Assembly: GCF_009766105.1 (NCBI RefSeq) | Contig: NZ_LMUH01000013.1 | Span: 679,602-743,601 of the forward strand | Source of the DNA: Granulicella sp. S156 | Lineage (GTDB): Bacteria; Acidobacteriota; Terriglobia; Terriglobales; Acidobacteriaceae | Length of the DNA stretch: 64,000 bases | Reading direction: 5' to 3' | Notes under the pieces: generated by a model | What the model saw: only the letters and a program-made list of their open reading frames with translations | What the model was told of the DNA's origin: nothing | Databases searched by the model: none | Shown here: one piece after another, positions 50,740-59,909 of the stretch | How the letters are laid out: each line of letters opens with the position of its first letter | Position numbering within the stretch: position 1 is the first letter of the stretch | Made by a program: the position numbers and the translations under genes

Positions 50740-53163
50740 GTGAAGCGAACATTGATCCGTGGTCTGGCATTCCGTATCCTGGCGTTTACGCTCTGTCTTT
50801 CAACAGCTTCTATTGCCTGGAGCCAGGACGGCATTCCAAAGGCTGCCTGGAAACGCCCGCTGGGACTCCCCCTGGAAAATCCTGGAGTGACGCGCTCCGC
50901 CGGCGATATCGATGACGGATACTGGCAGGGTGTTCCCGTCGGTGGCTTTGGCGCCGGGACGTTCTCCCGCAGCTATCGTGGCGATTTCGCTCGCTGGCAT
51001 GTCAAAGCTGGAGTCCATAAATATGAGCCTGTGTATGCCAATCAGTTCGCCATGTTCCAGCAGTCCGAGGGCGATGCTCACGGCACAGCCCAGGCACTCA
51101 TGAACGGCCATCCCTCTGATGGCGAGTTGTCCAGTTGGCAATGGGACTATCCGGTCGGAGCGGGCGACTACTATGGGCTCTTCCCGAAGTCATGGTTCGA
51201 CTACAAGTGGGACAAGTTCCCCGCCCACGTCACACTGGAGCAGTTTTCGCCGGTTCTTCCCAATAACTATCGTGAATCCAGTTACCCCGTCGCCGTGTAC
51301 CGTTGGCATGCAGAGAATCCCACCAATAAGACGGTCGTCGTTTCGGTGCTTCTTTCCTGGACGAATATGTCAGGTTGGTTCCGTACCTTTACACGCGATT
51401 TTAAGGGCGCGCCCAATCAAGGTAACCACAACGACTACGTGAGCGAAAAGATCGGGGATGCGGGAACGATGAAAGGCATCGTCTTCGATAGAAACCGTGT
51501 AAGCGATTCACCAAACGAATGGGACGGGCAGTTCGCTATTGCGGCGATGGAGTCGCCAGGCGTGGAAGTCACCTACCAGACCACGTATCAGGCGTCAGGG
51601 GACGGCAAAGCAGTTTGGTCGGCGTTCTCGAAAGACGGCAGGTTAGCCAATGACGGGAAATCGTGGGTCAGCGATAAGGAAAAGCTGGCAGGCGCAATCG
51701 CTCTGCGCTTCACGCTGCGTCCTGGTGAGAAAAAGGTCGTTCCCATGGTCGTCGCATGGGACTTCCCGGTAATCCAGTTTGGAGAAGGGAGAAAGTGGGA
51801 CCGCCGTTATACGGATTTTTACGGAACATCTGGCCAGAATGCCTGGAAGATAGCCCGTGACGGTCTGCTCCATGCCGGTGAGTGGAGCGATCAGATCGAC
51901 AAGTGGCAGGCCCCCTATATCTCCGATGAAAGCAAGCCGCTGTGGTATCGCGGCATGCTTTTCAACGAACTTTATGCGCTCACTGACGGAGGAACGTTTT
52001 GGGGGCGCCAGATAGGCTCTGACGCGAAGACCAAGCCCAGTTTCGCACTGCTCGAATGCTTTGATTACGCCTACTATGGCACGCTCGACGTTCGTTTTTA
52101 TGCATCTCTTCCGCTATTGAAGTTCTGGCCGGACATCGATAAACAGGTATTGCGAGAATTTTCCGATACCGTCCCCAAAGAATGGCCGGAACAAGGGCTT
52201 TGGGTATGGAAGTCCCAGCAGGACGGCGTACCCATTACGCACAAGCGCAAGAAGATCGGCGCGGTACCTCACGATCTGGGTGTGCCGGAAGGTGATCCCT
52301 TCATCGCCGTCAATGAACCGGGCTGGCAGGATACCAACGACTGGAAAGACCTCAACTCCAAATTCGTACTGATGGTCTATCGAGACTACGTTCTTACTGG
52401 TCGTACTGACACCGCATTCCTCCGCGAAACCTGGCCTGCGGTCAAAGACGCGATCGAATATCTTCGCCAGTTCGATCATGGCGGTGGTGTTCCCGAAAAC
52501 AGCGGTTATCCCGATCAAACCTATGATGACTGGGTGGTTCGTGGGGTGAGCGCCTATTCAGGTGGCCTGTGGCTCGCTGCCCTGCGCGCTGGAGAAGAGT
52601 CGGCGCGCGCTCTCGGCGATACAAAAACAGCGGCGGAGTATCACGCCCTCTTTCTAAAGGGGCAGAAGACCTATGTGTCCCAGCTATGGAATGGCGAATA
52701 CTTCCGCTACGACACTAGCAGCGAATCCAAAGATGACATCCAGGCCGATCAACTTGCCGGGCAATGGTATGCCAACCTCACCGGTCTTGGTGACATCGTG
52801 CCGCATGAGATGCAGCTCTCGGCGGCGAAGAAAATCTTCGACTTCAACGTGATGAAGTTTGGTCATGGCGAGATGGGAGCGGCCAATGGTATGGCGGCAG
52901 ATGGCTCCATTCTCACAAATGCAGAGGCCAAAGAGGTCTGGGTGGGAACGACTCTTGGGTATGCCGGCTTGCTAATGAGCGAAGGGATGAAAGATGAGGC
53001 CTGGAAGACTACTGAGGGGCTTTATCACGTGATCTACGAAAGCAAAGGCTACTGGTTTCGGACGCCCGAAGCATGGGACATCACCGGAAACTTCCGGGCC
53101 GGAATGTACATGCGCCCAACGGCGATCTGGGCTCTGGAAATGACTCCAGCAAGAGAAAAATAG
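50740..53163 (+). CDS. Secreted GH116-family glycosidase
   Basis: This 807-residue exported enzyme belongs to the family that includes bacterial beta-glucosidases/xylosidases and the eukaryotic GBA2. The GTG start at 50740 has GGGAG four bases upstream and gives a clean signal peptide (MKRTLIRGLAFRILAFTLCL..., cleavage after IAWS). An N-terminal beta-sandwich (about 45-340, GVPVGGFGAGTFSRSYRGDF) is followed by an alpha/alpha toroid. The nucleophile Glu is near residue 439 in LLECFDYAYYGTLDV, and the acid/base Asp is near 591 in GYPDQTYDDW. Both are intact, so it should be an active retaining enzyme. A ThuA gene follows after 35 bases, and the divergent TonB receptor suggests a shared substrate. 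Confidence 0.85.
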   Translation: MKRTLIRGLAFRILAFTLCLSTASIAWSQDGIPKAAWKRPLGLPLENPGVTRSAGDIDDGYWQGVPVGGFGAGTFSRSYRGDFARWHVKAGVHKYEPVYANQFAMFQQSEGDAHGTAQALMNGHPSDGELSSWQWDYPVGAGDYYGLFPKSWFDYKWDKFPAHVTLEQFSPVLPNNYRESSYPVAVYRWHAENPTNKTVVVSVLLSWTNMSGWFRTFTRDFKGAPNQGNHNDYVSEKIGDAGTMKGIVFDRNRVSDSPNEWDGQFAIAAMESPGVEVTYQTTYQASGDGKAVWSAFSKDGRLANDGKSWVSDKEKLAGAIALRFTLRPGEKKVVPMVVAWDFPVIQFGEGRKWDRRYTDFYGTSGQNAWKIARDGLLHAGEWSDQIDKWQAPYISDESKPLWYRGMLFNELYALTDGGTFWGRQIGSDAKTKPSFALLECFDYAYYGTLDVRFYASLPLLKFWPDIDKQVLREFSDTVPKEWPEQGLWVWKSQQDGVPITHKRKKIGAVPHDLGVPEGDPFIAVNEPGWQDTNDWKDLNSKFVLMVYRDYVLTGRTDTAFLRETWPAVKDAIEYLRQFDHGGGVPENSGYPDQTYDDWVVRGVSAYSGGLWLAALRAGEESARALGDTKTAAEYHALFLKGQKTYVSQLWNGEYFRYDTSSESKDDIQADQLAGQWYANLTGLGDIVPHEMQLSAAKKIFDFNVMKFGHGEMGAANGMAADGSILTNAEAKEVWVGTTLGYAGLLMSEGMKDEAWKTTEGLYHVIYESKGYWFRTPEAWDITGNFRAGMYMRPTAIWALEMTPAREK

Positions 53164-53198
53164 ACGCTTCAGTCACCCCGAATCGAGGTTGAACGTAC

Positions 53199-53999
53199 AT
53201 GCAGCAAAAATTGCGTACCCTTTCACTACGAAATCCAGCAATGTGGCTGTTCATACTCCTGCTTGTCTGTGTGACTACCGTCAGAGCGGCGGTCCCGGAG
53301 CAGGGAACTTCAAAGTTCCGGGTTATTGCGCTCGCCGAATCGGGTGGACTTCACCAACCATTCGTCGATGCGGCGAAAGTCTGGCTCAACAAGCTGGCAT
53401 CTGAGAATAACTTCACTGTCGATTACATCGAAAATACCGATAAGATCGACGACGCATTTCTATCCAAATATCAGCTGTTTATCCAGCTCAACTACCCTCC
53501 ATACAATTGGACGCCTACGGCTCAGGCTGCCTTTGTAAAGTACATCGAAGAAGGCAGGGGAGGGTGGATTGGATTCCACCACGCCACGCTGCTCGGCGAA
53601 TTTGACGGCTTCCAAATGTGGCCCTGGTTCTCCAACTTCATGGGGGGCATTCGCTTCACGGGATATATTTCGACCTTTGCCGATGGAACGGTGACTGTTG
53701 AAGACAACTCTCACCCATCCATGAAAGGCGTTAAAACCCCGTTTCTTATCAGCCAGGAGGAATGGTACACATGGGACAAATCTCCTCGCCCTAATGTTCA
53801 TGTGCTGGCCAGCGTAGACGAAAACACCTATGCGCCCAACACGAAGACCAAGATGGGGGATCACCCTGTTATCTGGACAAACGAACACTATAAGGCTAGA
53901 AATATCTATATTTTTATGGGGCACCACCCGGATCTGTTTCAGAATCCGGCTTTCACGACAATCTTCAAAAACTCCATTTTCTGGGCAGCTCAGCGATAG
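53199..53999 (+). CDS. Secreted ThuA-domain protein, second copy
   Basis: This 266-residue protein has a signal peptide (MWLFILLLVCVTTVRAA region) and one ThuA-like domain. Marks are FRVIALAESGG, YQLFIQLNYPPYNW, EEGRGGWIGFHHATLL, WFSNFMGG, HPVIWTNEHYKARNIYIFMGHHPDLF and FKNSIFWA. It is clearly homologous to the protein encoded at 46094-46855, but only moderately similar, so it is an old duplication. The gene is 35 bases after the GH116 gene on the same strand and probably shares its transcript. A hairpin lies between it and the convergent GH20 gene. Confidence 0.8.
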   Translation: MQQKLRTLSLRNPAMWLFILLLVCVTTVRAAVPEQGTSKFRVIALAESGGLHQPFVDAAKVWLNKLASENNFTVDYIENTDKIDDAFLSKYQLFIQLNYPPYNWTPTAQAAFVKYIEEGRGGWIGFHHATLLGEFDGFQMWPWFSNFMGGIRFTGYISTFADGTVTVEDNSHPSMKGVKTPFLISQEEWYTWDKSPRPNVHVLASVDENTYAPNTKTKMGDHPVIWTNEHYKARNIYIFMGHHPDLFQNPAFTTIFKNSIFWAAQR

Positions 54000-54009
54000 T
54001 ACTTTCGTT

Positions 54010-54040
54010 GGTAGCAGCGCGACTCTCGATGGCTGCTACC
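54010..54040. terminator. Hairpin between convergent ThuA and GH20 genes
   Basis: GGTAGCAGC (54010-54018) and GCTGCTACC (54032-54040) form a perfect nine-base stem with a 13-base loop. The second arm contains the stop codon of the GH20 gene. The position fits a shared terminator. Confidence 0.55.
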
Positions 54041-56075
54041 GAGCGCCAGGTTCGGCTTCGACAAGTACGCGAACGGCGGGGGCGACCACAAGGAATAACT
54101 CTGCGTGCGGTGCGGTGCTTCCTTCCACCCTTGCAAGCTGTCCTTTGCGTTGTTCCAGCGTGACAGGATGCCTCAATTCAATAGAATCGAGTGCCGCCAG
54201 GCCCAGAGTTCCCAGCACCGAAAGGCTCTGGGACAGTGGAACGAGCCGCTGACGCAATATGGAGACAGACAGATAAGGCTCCAATAGTGCGTCGTTATCA
54301 CGCCATTGGATAAACCACTTCCGCAACTCCGGTCGCGCAGACGGATCGTAAACTGCACGCTGTGCTAGTGCATTGATCCGTCTCGCCGAATCACTCTCCG
54401 GTGAGACCGCATCCACCAAGTGATTCAGCGGGGCCTCGCCATCATATCCCTGCGTCTTTTCGCGATCATATTCCTTGACCGGTTCGACAGCCATAGCCAG
54501 TGTTTCCAATAATTGGGGCGGCATATCATCGCCTTCTATGCGACCCAGCATTCTGCGGCTACTGGCTTGGTGTTCCAGTCCGAGCCACTCCAGATTGCGA
54601 TTGAGCACAGCCACGCGGCGATACATGGAGGTAACATCGGTCACCGACGCTGGAGACCATAGCCGTTCAGCAATGGCCCCGAGCCGTGGCCACAGCCGAT
54701 TATCCAGGTTCTCCGGTGTAACGTATTCCGCCCATTGTGCGGCTTCTCCGCCAATGATGTTCGACTTCTCTTCTGAGGAGAGGGCTGCACTTTTGCCTGA
54801 TAGTGGATCAACGGCATAGTGCTGGGATGCAGGGTACATCAGATCGAGATAGTAGCCCGCCGACAGTACTGTCCTATAACCCATCCTCGCAGCATCCGCC
54901 AGCGACCCTGCGCCGCGCCAGGATTGAATGAGCGAATCCTTTGGTAGACCTCCATCCAGAATCTCGTCCCATCCTTCCATCTCCTTACCGTGTCTGCGGA
55001 CGATCTCCTGCACGCGTTTTGTAAAGTACGTCTGCAGGGCATGATTGTCTTTGATGTTGTGTGCGCGCATCCATGTCTGGATAGATGTGTCGTTGTCCCA
55101 ATACTTGCCATCTACCTCATCGCCGCCGATATGAAAATACCGGTCGGGGAAAAGGCTCTCCATTTCACCAAAGACAGTGTCGAGCAGCTCGTAGGTCGCT
55201 TCCTGCGTGGGGTCAAAGGGTGGGCGCACGGTGTCATACTCTGATCGAACCAGTCCCTGGGGCGCAGGACCAGAGGCCAGGAGAGGATAGGCGACCAGCC
55301 AGCTCACTGCGTGACCGGGGACATCAAACTCTGGAACCACACGTACGCCGCGGTCGCGCGCATACGCGATCAGATCGCGCACCTGGTCTTGGGTATAGAA
55401 AAGTCCATCGGAGGCTAGGCCAGTCAATTTAGGGCTGCTTTTGCTCTCTACACGAAATCCTTCATCGTCGGAAAGGTGCAGATGCAAAACGTTCAGCTTG
55501 ACCGCAGCCATTCCGTCGATGTTTCGCTCAATGGCTCCGAGCGGCATGAAATGCCGTGATACGTCGATCATCAAGCCACGCCAGGCGAAGCGAGGGGTGT
55601 CGTCAATCTGAAGGACAGGGAGAACCCAGCCCTGTGGTTTCGGTTCAACCAACTGCTGCACGGTTTCCAGGCCATGCATAATCCCCAGAGGATTTGCAGC
55701 CGTTAATTCAATACCTCTCTGGCTGATGACCAGATGATAACTTTCGTCCTCTTCCAGAGCCTGAACACGAAGTCCTGGACCAGCACAGCGGATAACAAAG
55801 TGCGGTCCAGCGGGAACTCCAGAAAAGTGGTGATCGAAAGGAACTCCGGTACGTAGAGAGAGGTTTTGCAGAAACCGCGTCAGTGCGTGGTTAACCCGCT
55901 CGTCTCCGCCAGTAAGTTCGATTTGCGGTGTATGCCCCAGAACAAGAAATCCCTCTTGCTGCGTCACATGCGAAGGCCAGGGCATAAGGTTCAGTTCTGC
56001 CGCCCTGCCAGGCAATACGGCACTCAGAAAGAGGGCTGCCACCATTAATCTTTTTATTTCACTGTATAGACTCAA
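54036..56075 (-). CDS. Exported GH20 beta-N-acetylhexosaminidase
   Basis: This 679-residue enzyme removes terminal GlcNAc or GalNAc from glycans by substrate-assisted catalysis. A signal peptide (KRLMVAALFLSAVLPG, cleavage after RAAE or so) is followed by a GH20b domain (about 30-155) and a TIM barrel with the catalytic pair Asp319-Glu320 in HIGGDEVDG. The barrel also has FAWRGLMIDVSRHF, LHLHLSDDEGFR and the GGEAAQWAEYV and RLWPRLGAIAERLW blocks near its end. A C-terminal helical region runs to 679. The start at TTG 56075 has AGGA about nine bases upstream; an ATG ten codons later is possible. It is the last gene of a minus-strand set with a thioredoxin-like and a sugar-isomerase-like gene. 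Confidence 0.9.
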   Translation of the reverse strand: MSLYSEIKRLMVAALFLSAVLPGRAAELNLMPWPSHVTQQEGFLVLGHTPQIELTGGDERVNHALTRFLQNLSLRTGVPFDHHFSGVPAGPHFVIRCAGPGLRVQALEEDESYHLVISQRGIELTAANPLGIMHGLETVQQLVEPKPQGWVLPVLQIDDTPRFAWRGLMIDVSRHFMPLGAIERNIDGMAAVKLNVLHLHLSDDEGFRVESKSSPKLTGLASDGLFYTQDQVRDLIAYARDRGVRVVPEFDVPGHAVSWLVAYPLLASGPAPQGLVRSEYDTVRPPFDPTQEATYELLDTVFGEMESLFPDRYFHIGGDEVDGKYWDNDTSIQTWMRAHNIKDNHALQTYFTKRVQEIVRRHGKEMEGWDEILDGGLPKDSLIQSWRGAGSLADAARMGYRTVLSAGYYLDLMYPASQHYAVDPLSGKSAALSSEEKSNIIGGEAAQWAEYVTPENLDNRLWPRLGAIAERLWSPASVTDVTSMYRRVAVLNRNLEWLGLEHQASSRRMLGRIEGDDMPPQLLETLAMAVEPVKEYDREKTQGYDGEAPLNHLVDAVSPESDSARRINALAQRAVYDPSARPELRKWFIQWRDNDALLEPYLSVSILRQRLVPLSQSLSVLGTLGLAALDSIELRHPVTLEQRKGQLARVEGSTAPHAELFLVVAPAVRVLVEAEPGAR

Positions 56076-56192
56076 GGCTCTATTCCTAAGGAAGTGGTTT
56101 GACGACTACGGAAAACAGGCCAGCTCACGTACTGAGCTGGCCCGCTTATTGCTGAACCCACAATATAGATGATTGGGATCATCGATGTTTCT

Positions 56193-57329
56193 CTACGGAT
56201 TCGTCCAGTACTGATTGAATCCAATATAGTCGGAAGGCATTGCTGCCAGGAGTTTCCGGCGCAGCTCCAGTATGTCGACCGAGCCGAGCGTACTATAGAG
56301 AACTTTGCCATTTGGGCCAAGTAGCACCGTGTAGGGCACGGCAGACTGCCACTTCGGGTCGAACGCTGCTTGCAGCGCAGCTGTATCGTCAGAGCCAAAC
56401 AACAGGTTGCGGCTTGTGGCATGTTTCTTCTGAAGTAGCCGCAGGACGCTGGCCTTCTCATCCGGCATATTCGCAGATACGGTCACCAGATTGAAGCCGC
56501 GGTCGCTGTACATGCGGAACGTATCCTGCAAATCCGAGAACTCTGCTACACAGGAGCCGCACCAGGTGGCCCAAAAGCTCACCAGCGTGAAATTGTCACC
56601 CGCATTGGCGCGTAGCTTCTTCAGGCCCTGCGCGTCCACTAGGTCCACACTGACAGGTTGCGCTTCCAGCTTTTGGTCGTATGACTCACGGAGCGATTCT
56701 TTCTCCTGCCACTTCGTCGAGCATCCGAAGACCCCTGTGTGGGTTACTGGGACTGGCTTATTAGAGAGCAACGCTTCAATCGCATTGCGTGCATCCTGCG
56801 TCTTCACCATCTCGATGCGATAGCTGTTATCCATACGGCCTTCATAGCGAAGGTGGCGATCTTTATCGAAGATGAACACATGTGGTGTAGCCTGCGGACC
56901 GTATGCACGGGTCACAGCCTGGGTTGCGCCATCGTACAGGTAAGGGTAGCGGAGATGCTTGTACTGCACGCGGGCTTTCATCTCATTGAGCGTGTCGCCG
57001 GCATCGGAAGAATCGAGTTCCTCGATGGTGGTCGCCTTCGGATCGTTGCCCTGGATCGCAACGACTGCCACGCCGCGCTTCCCGTAATCTTCATAGAGTT
57101 GTTCGATGCGGTGCTCATACATCTGGGCAATCGGGCAGTGGTCGCAAGTAAAGACCACGACAAGAACAGGGCTACTCGCATAGTCGCTCAGTTGGTGGTT
57201 TTTCCCGTCTACCCCCGGGAGAGCAAAATTCGGGGCGGGCGAACCCAGAGCAAGGATGGGATGTGGCGTTTCTCCCCGCAGGGCTAGCGACATCAGTGAG
57301 ATCAGGGCAAACGTAAACAGCTTCTGCAT
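56193..57329 (-). CDS. Exported protein with two thioredoxin-like domains (peroxiredoxin-like plus TlpA-like)
   Basis: This 378-residue protein has a signal peptide (MQKLFTFALISLMSLALRGE). The first domain (about 30-180) is of AhpC/TSA type, with PAPNFALPGVDGKNHQL and a redox pair Cys-Asp-His-Cys in FTCDHCPIAQ. The second (about 225-375) is of TlpA/ResA type with SFWATWCGSCVAEF. The start at 57329 is supported by GGGAG seven bases upstream. It is likely a periplasmic disulfide reductase or oxidant-handling protein. The GH20 and isomerase genes on each side suggest it protects or folds the secreted sugar enzymes, but that is inference. The fusion of two different thioredoxin classes in one chain is uncommon. 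Confidence 0.75.
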   Translation of the reverse strand: MQKLFTFALISLMSLALRGETPHPILALGSPAPNFALPGVDGKNHQLSDYASSPVLVVVFTCDHCPIAQMYEHRIEQLYEDYGKRGVAVVAIQGNDPKATTIEELDSSDAGDTLNEMKARVQYKHLRYPYLYDGATQAVTRAYGPQATPHVFIFDKDRHLRYEGRMDNSYRIEMVKTQDARNAIEALLSNKPVPVTHTGVFGCSTKWQEKESLRESYDQKLEAQPVSVDLVDAQGLKKLRANAGDNFTLVSFWATWCGSCVAEFSDLQDTFRMYSDRGFNLVTVSANMPDEKASVLRLLQKKHATSRNLLFGSDDTAALQAAFDPKWQSAVPYTVLLGPNGKVLYSTLGSVDILELRRKLLAAMPSDYIGFNQYWTNP

Positions 57330-57366
57330 CGTATTTCTCCCTGCAGCGGCCCACGATGAACCGCGG

Positions 57367-58170
57367 TTACGCGAGTTTTCTCGCAAAGGTAATTTCCTGC
57401 ACCATATCCCGATCGACGTCACCCTCTTTTTCGTACTCGACGGCAAGCAAACCGCGGAAATTTTGGCGGTGCAGTTCCTGCATGACTTCTGGAATTCTTG
57501 AGGCCCCGGTGCCTAACAGCACATTCACCTCGCCGCCTCTTGCTCTGACATCTTTCAAATGCACCATCCGCAGGCGAGGTGCGAGCTTGCGAATGGCATC
57601 GGCCGGGTCATAGCCACAGGATGCGAAATGGCCGGTATCCGCTGTCGCTCCCATGGTGGGAGACAACGTCGAAAGGGCATTCAGCACATCCTCCGGGCTC
57701 TCGTATGCGAACTTAACATTTGGGAAGAAATGGTTGTGAATGCCGAAAGTCAGCCCTTCCTGTGTCAGGCGCTGATCGATTCGGTTCAGAATGCTTCCAG
57801 TCGCATCGCCGGTGATATTGCTGCAACCCAGCAGCTTCGCGAAGCGAACCGCATTTTCAATATCCTGGTTATCTTTAAGAGTGGCGGAATAATAGGACAC
57901 ACAACGGATACCGGCACGGTCCAGCTTTTCTCGTGTCGTGCGGAACAACTGATCTTGCGGATGATTCATCAGCATGAACTCGCCGCGCGACATCTCTATC
58001 TCGCGAATGTGCAGCGCGTTCAGTTGGATAATCATGTCGTCGACAGAAAGACCGTGATAGCTATACGTGCCTACCCCAATGTTTAGCCTGCTGAGAGCAA
58101 AAAGTGGAGCGGCGATGCTGACCAGGCCGCTAACCGCGGCAAACTTCACAAAACTCCTGCGCGTCGTCAT
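57367..58170 (-). CDS. Tat-exported sugar-phosphate isomerase/epimerase-like TIM-barrel protein
   Basis: This 267-residue protein starts with a twin-arginine signal (TTRRSFVKFAAVSGLVSIAA) and continues with a xylose-isomerase-like TIM barrel: NIGVGTYSYHGLSVDDMI, GIHNHFFPN, GATADTGHFAS, RMVHLKDV and AVEYEKEG. The His, Glu and Asp positions expected to bind a metal appear to be present. An SD-like AGGTGA precedes the ATG. Periplasmic members of this group are common in Acidobacteriota near glycan genes, but their reactions are mostly untested. It heads the minus-strand set that ends in the GH20 gene. Confidence 0.75.
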   Translation of the reverse strand: MTTRRSFVKFAAVSGLVSIAAPLFALSRLNIGVGTYSYHGLSVDDMIIQLNALHIREIEMSRGEFMLMNHPQDQLFRTTREKLDRAGIRCVSYYSATLKDNQDIENAVRFAKLLGCSNITGDATGSILNRIDQRLTQEGLTFGIHNHFFPNVKFAYESPEDVLNALSTLSPTMGATADTGHFASCGYDPADAIRKLAPRLRMVHLKDVRARGGEVNVLLGTGASRIPEVMQELHRQNFRGLLAVEYEKEGDVDRDMVQEITFARKLA

Positions 58171-58344
58171 GAAGGGGTCACCTTTTGCCTATTCCTTTAC
58201 GGCTAGCAGTTTATAACGTTCTCTAACAAAGTCGCCATGCCAGCAAGTTGACCACATAACAAAACAGGCTGTCAAAAATAGCGGAAAGAGATAATTCCCT
58301 GGCACCTGCTATCTATGATCAGTCTCTTTGATTTAGGCCTGAAT

Positions 58345-59547
58345 TCAGATGGCGGGCTGTGGGAGCAGAACTCCGGGGATTGCATCCAAGGCTAAAGAGA
58401 TCGCACCCCACAGTACGGCGCGATTGCCCGGGGCGCTGGCGCCGACCTTAGTGACGGCGAACTCGTCGCCCTCCAGCTGTTTCCGCACTAAATCGATCAA
58501 TGCAGGGTGGCTGCCAATTTCTCCGCCCAGGAGAATCAAGCCAGGGTTCAGAATAAGCGACAGATTCACGATAATGTCCGCCACAATCTCTGCACGCTGA
58601 CGGACGATCTTTTCCGCGCGGACATCCCCAGCCTGGGCCAAATTTAGGATACCCATCGCGTCTATCTCTCTGCCGGTCCTGGAAGTCTTCCCGCTCTCCT
58701 CTTGCCAGCTCTTCAGGATTCCCGAACTTGTCAGTACCATCTCCAATTCACCGAACTCGTGGATGGTTGGCTGTCTACGCGAGATGGAAGGCAGGCGGAG
58801 ATAGGCGATTTCACCGGCAGACCATTGCGAGCCGTGATGAATCCTGCCTCCCAGGAAGATGCCCGCGCCTACATTTGTGCCGATTTTCATGAAAACGAAG
58901 TTTTTCTCGGACTGCGCGGCTCCGCAATAATGCTCACCCAGGGCGGCCAGATTCATATCGTTTTCCACGATGACCAGGCAGTTGGCTATCTTACTGAGCA
59001 TGGCGCGCAAAGGCACGGAGCGCCAGCCTTCCAGCGTGCTGATCGACAGGACGCTGCCCTCTTCGACATTCGTAATCGCAGGCACACCAACGACCATCGC
59101 CAGCAGCTGTGCCCGGGTCTTTTTTTGTTTTCGGAGAAGAATTTTCAGCTCTTCTCCGATATAGCCACAGATGGCATCAGGAGTGGTCTTCCGCTTTGCC
59201 AGAGAGAGTTTTTGGGTTTCGAGTTCGCTGCCATTCAGGTCAGTGAGGAGAAGCAAAATGCTCTCTGCGGAGATTTCCACGGCAAGCAGGCAGCCCCGCT
59301 CCGCTCTGAAGCGGATCATGTCAGGGGGGCGTCCTCCATTGGATTCTCCCTCTCCCAGTGGCTCGACAAGACCCTCCGACAGAAGGTCTTTGACTACATT
59401 GGTGACAGTCGGAGCGCTTAGATTGGAGGCACGGACAAGGTCCGCCCTCGAGCACGAACCGCATTCGCGCAGCAGCTTTAGAATGCCATGCGCATTCGCA
59501 TGGCGCAGGACGGAAGGTCTACCAATTGGAATCGACTTTTTCTTCAC
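58345..59547 (-). CDS. ROK-family transcriptional repressor
   Basis: This 400-residue regulator has an N-terminal winged helix (about 15-75, HGILKLLRECGSCSRADLV, LSAPTVTNVVKDLLSEGLVEPLGEG) and a ROK domain. The domain keeps VENDMNLAALGE, FMKIGTNVGAGI, SAGEIAYL and the LLGGEIGSHPAL end. The phosphate loop of real kinases (D-x-G-x-T) is degraded to EISAESI, so it should bind a sugar without phosphorylating it. The usual Cys-rich zinc site (C-x-C-G-x2-G-C) is absent. It starts with GTG and is divergent from the SIS/MFS/ROK-kinase genes, which it probably represses until its inducer appears. Its core is strikingly similar to the ROK kinase encoded downstream. Confidence 0.85.
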   Translation of the reverse strand: MKKKSIPIGRPSVLRHANAHGILKLLRECGSCSRADLVRASNLSAPTVTNVVKDLLSEGLVEPLGEGESNGGRPPDMIRFRAERGCLLAVEISAESILLLLTDLNGSELETQKLSLAKRKTTPDAICGYIGEELKILLRKQKKTRAQLLAMVVGVPAITNVEEGSVLSISTLEGWRSVPLRAMLSKIANCLVIVENDMNLAALGEHYCGAAQSEKNFVFMKIGTNVGAGIFLGGRIHHGSQWSAGEIAYLRLPSISRRQPTIHEFGELEMVLTSSGILKSWQEESGKTSRTGREIDAMGILNLAQAGDVRAEKIVRQRAEIVADIIVNLSLILNPGLILLGGEIGSHPALIDLVRKQLEGDEFAVTKVGASAPGNRAVLWGAISLALDAIPGVLLPQPAI

Positions 59548-59909
59548 TTAGTTCCGGGGAGAATAAAGTTCTCAGGGTTACTATATGCCAGTCATGACGC
59601 ACAGTCATCCGGAATTTGTGTAGCTGATCCCTTCTTCCACAAACTTTCCTTGTGCAAAGAAGCTCTTGCTTTATGCTTCCTTACAAAGGATACTAAATAA
59701 CCATTAGGAAGTATATGGATCCGACATCCGGAATGGAGCGATTTTGTGGCTCTGCTTCATCTCATCTGGATCGGTCTCCCATGTATCGTCAGCATTTTGT
59801 AAGGCCACTCAAGGCGGTTCGTGACATCAGTCTTGGATCATGCAAGCTATTCTTATGCATCCCTGAAGAATAGAAGCTATCTGTGGTGATTTTTGGATTG
59901 AGGAATGGA
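59548..59909. promoter_or_regulatory. Divergent control region of the sugar cluster, with an inverted repeat
   Basis: These 360 bases separate the ROK repressor from the sugar genes. An imperfect inverted repeat (59672-59683 with 59704-59715, 10 of 12 bases matching, reading TATGCTTCCTTA and TTAGGAAGTATA) is centred in an A/T-rich stretch. A TTGTGC hexamer (59650-59655) lies 16 bases before the TATGCT (59672-59677) of its left arm, as a promoter overlapping an operator would. The repressor is the natural candidate to bind here. The sites were found by eye. Confidence 0.4.
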
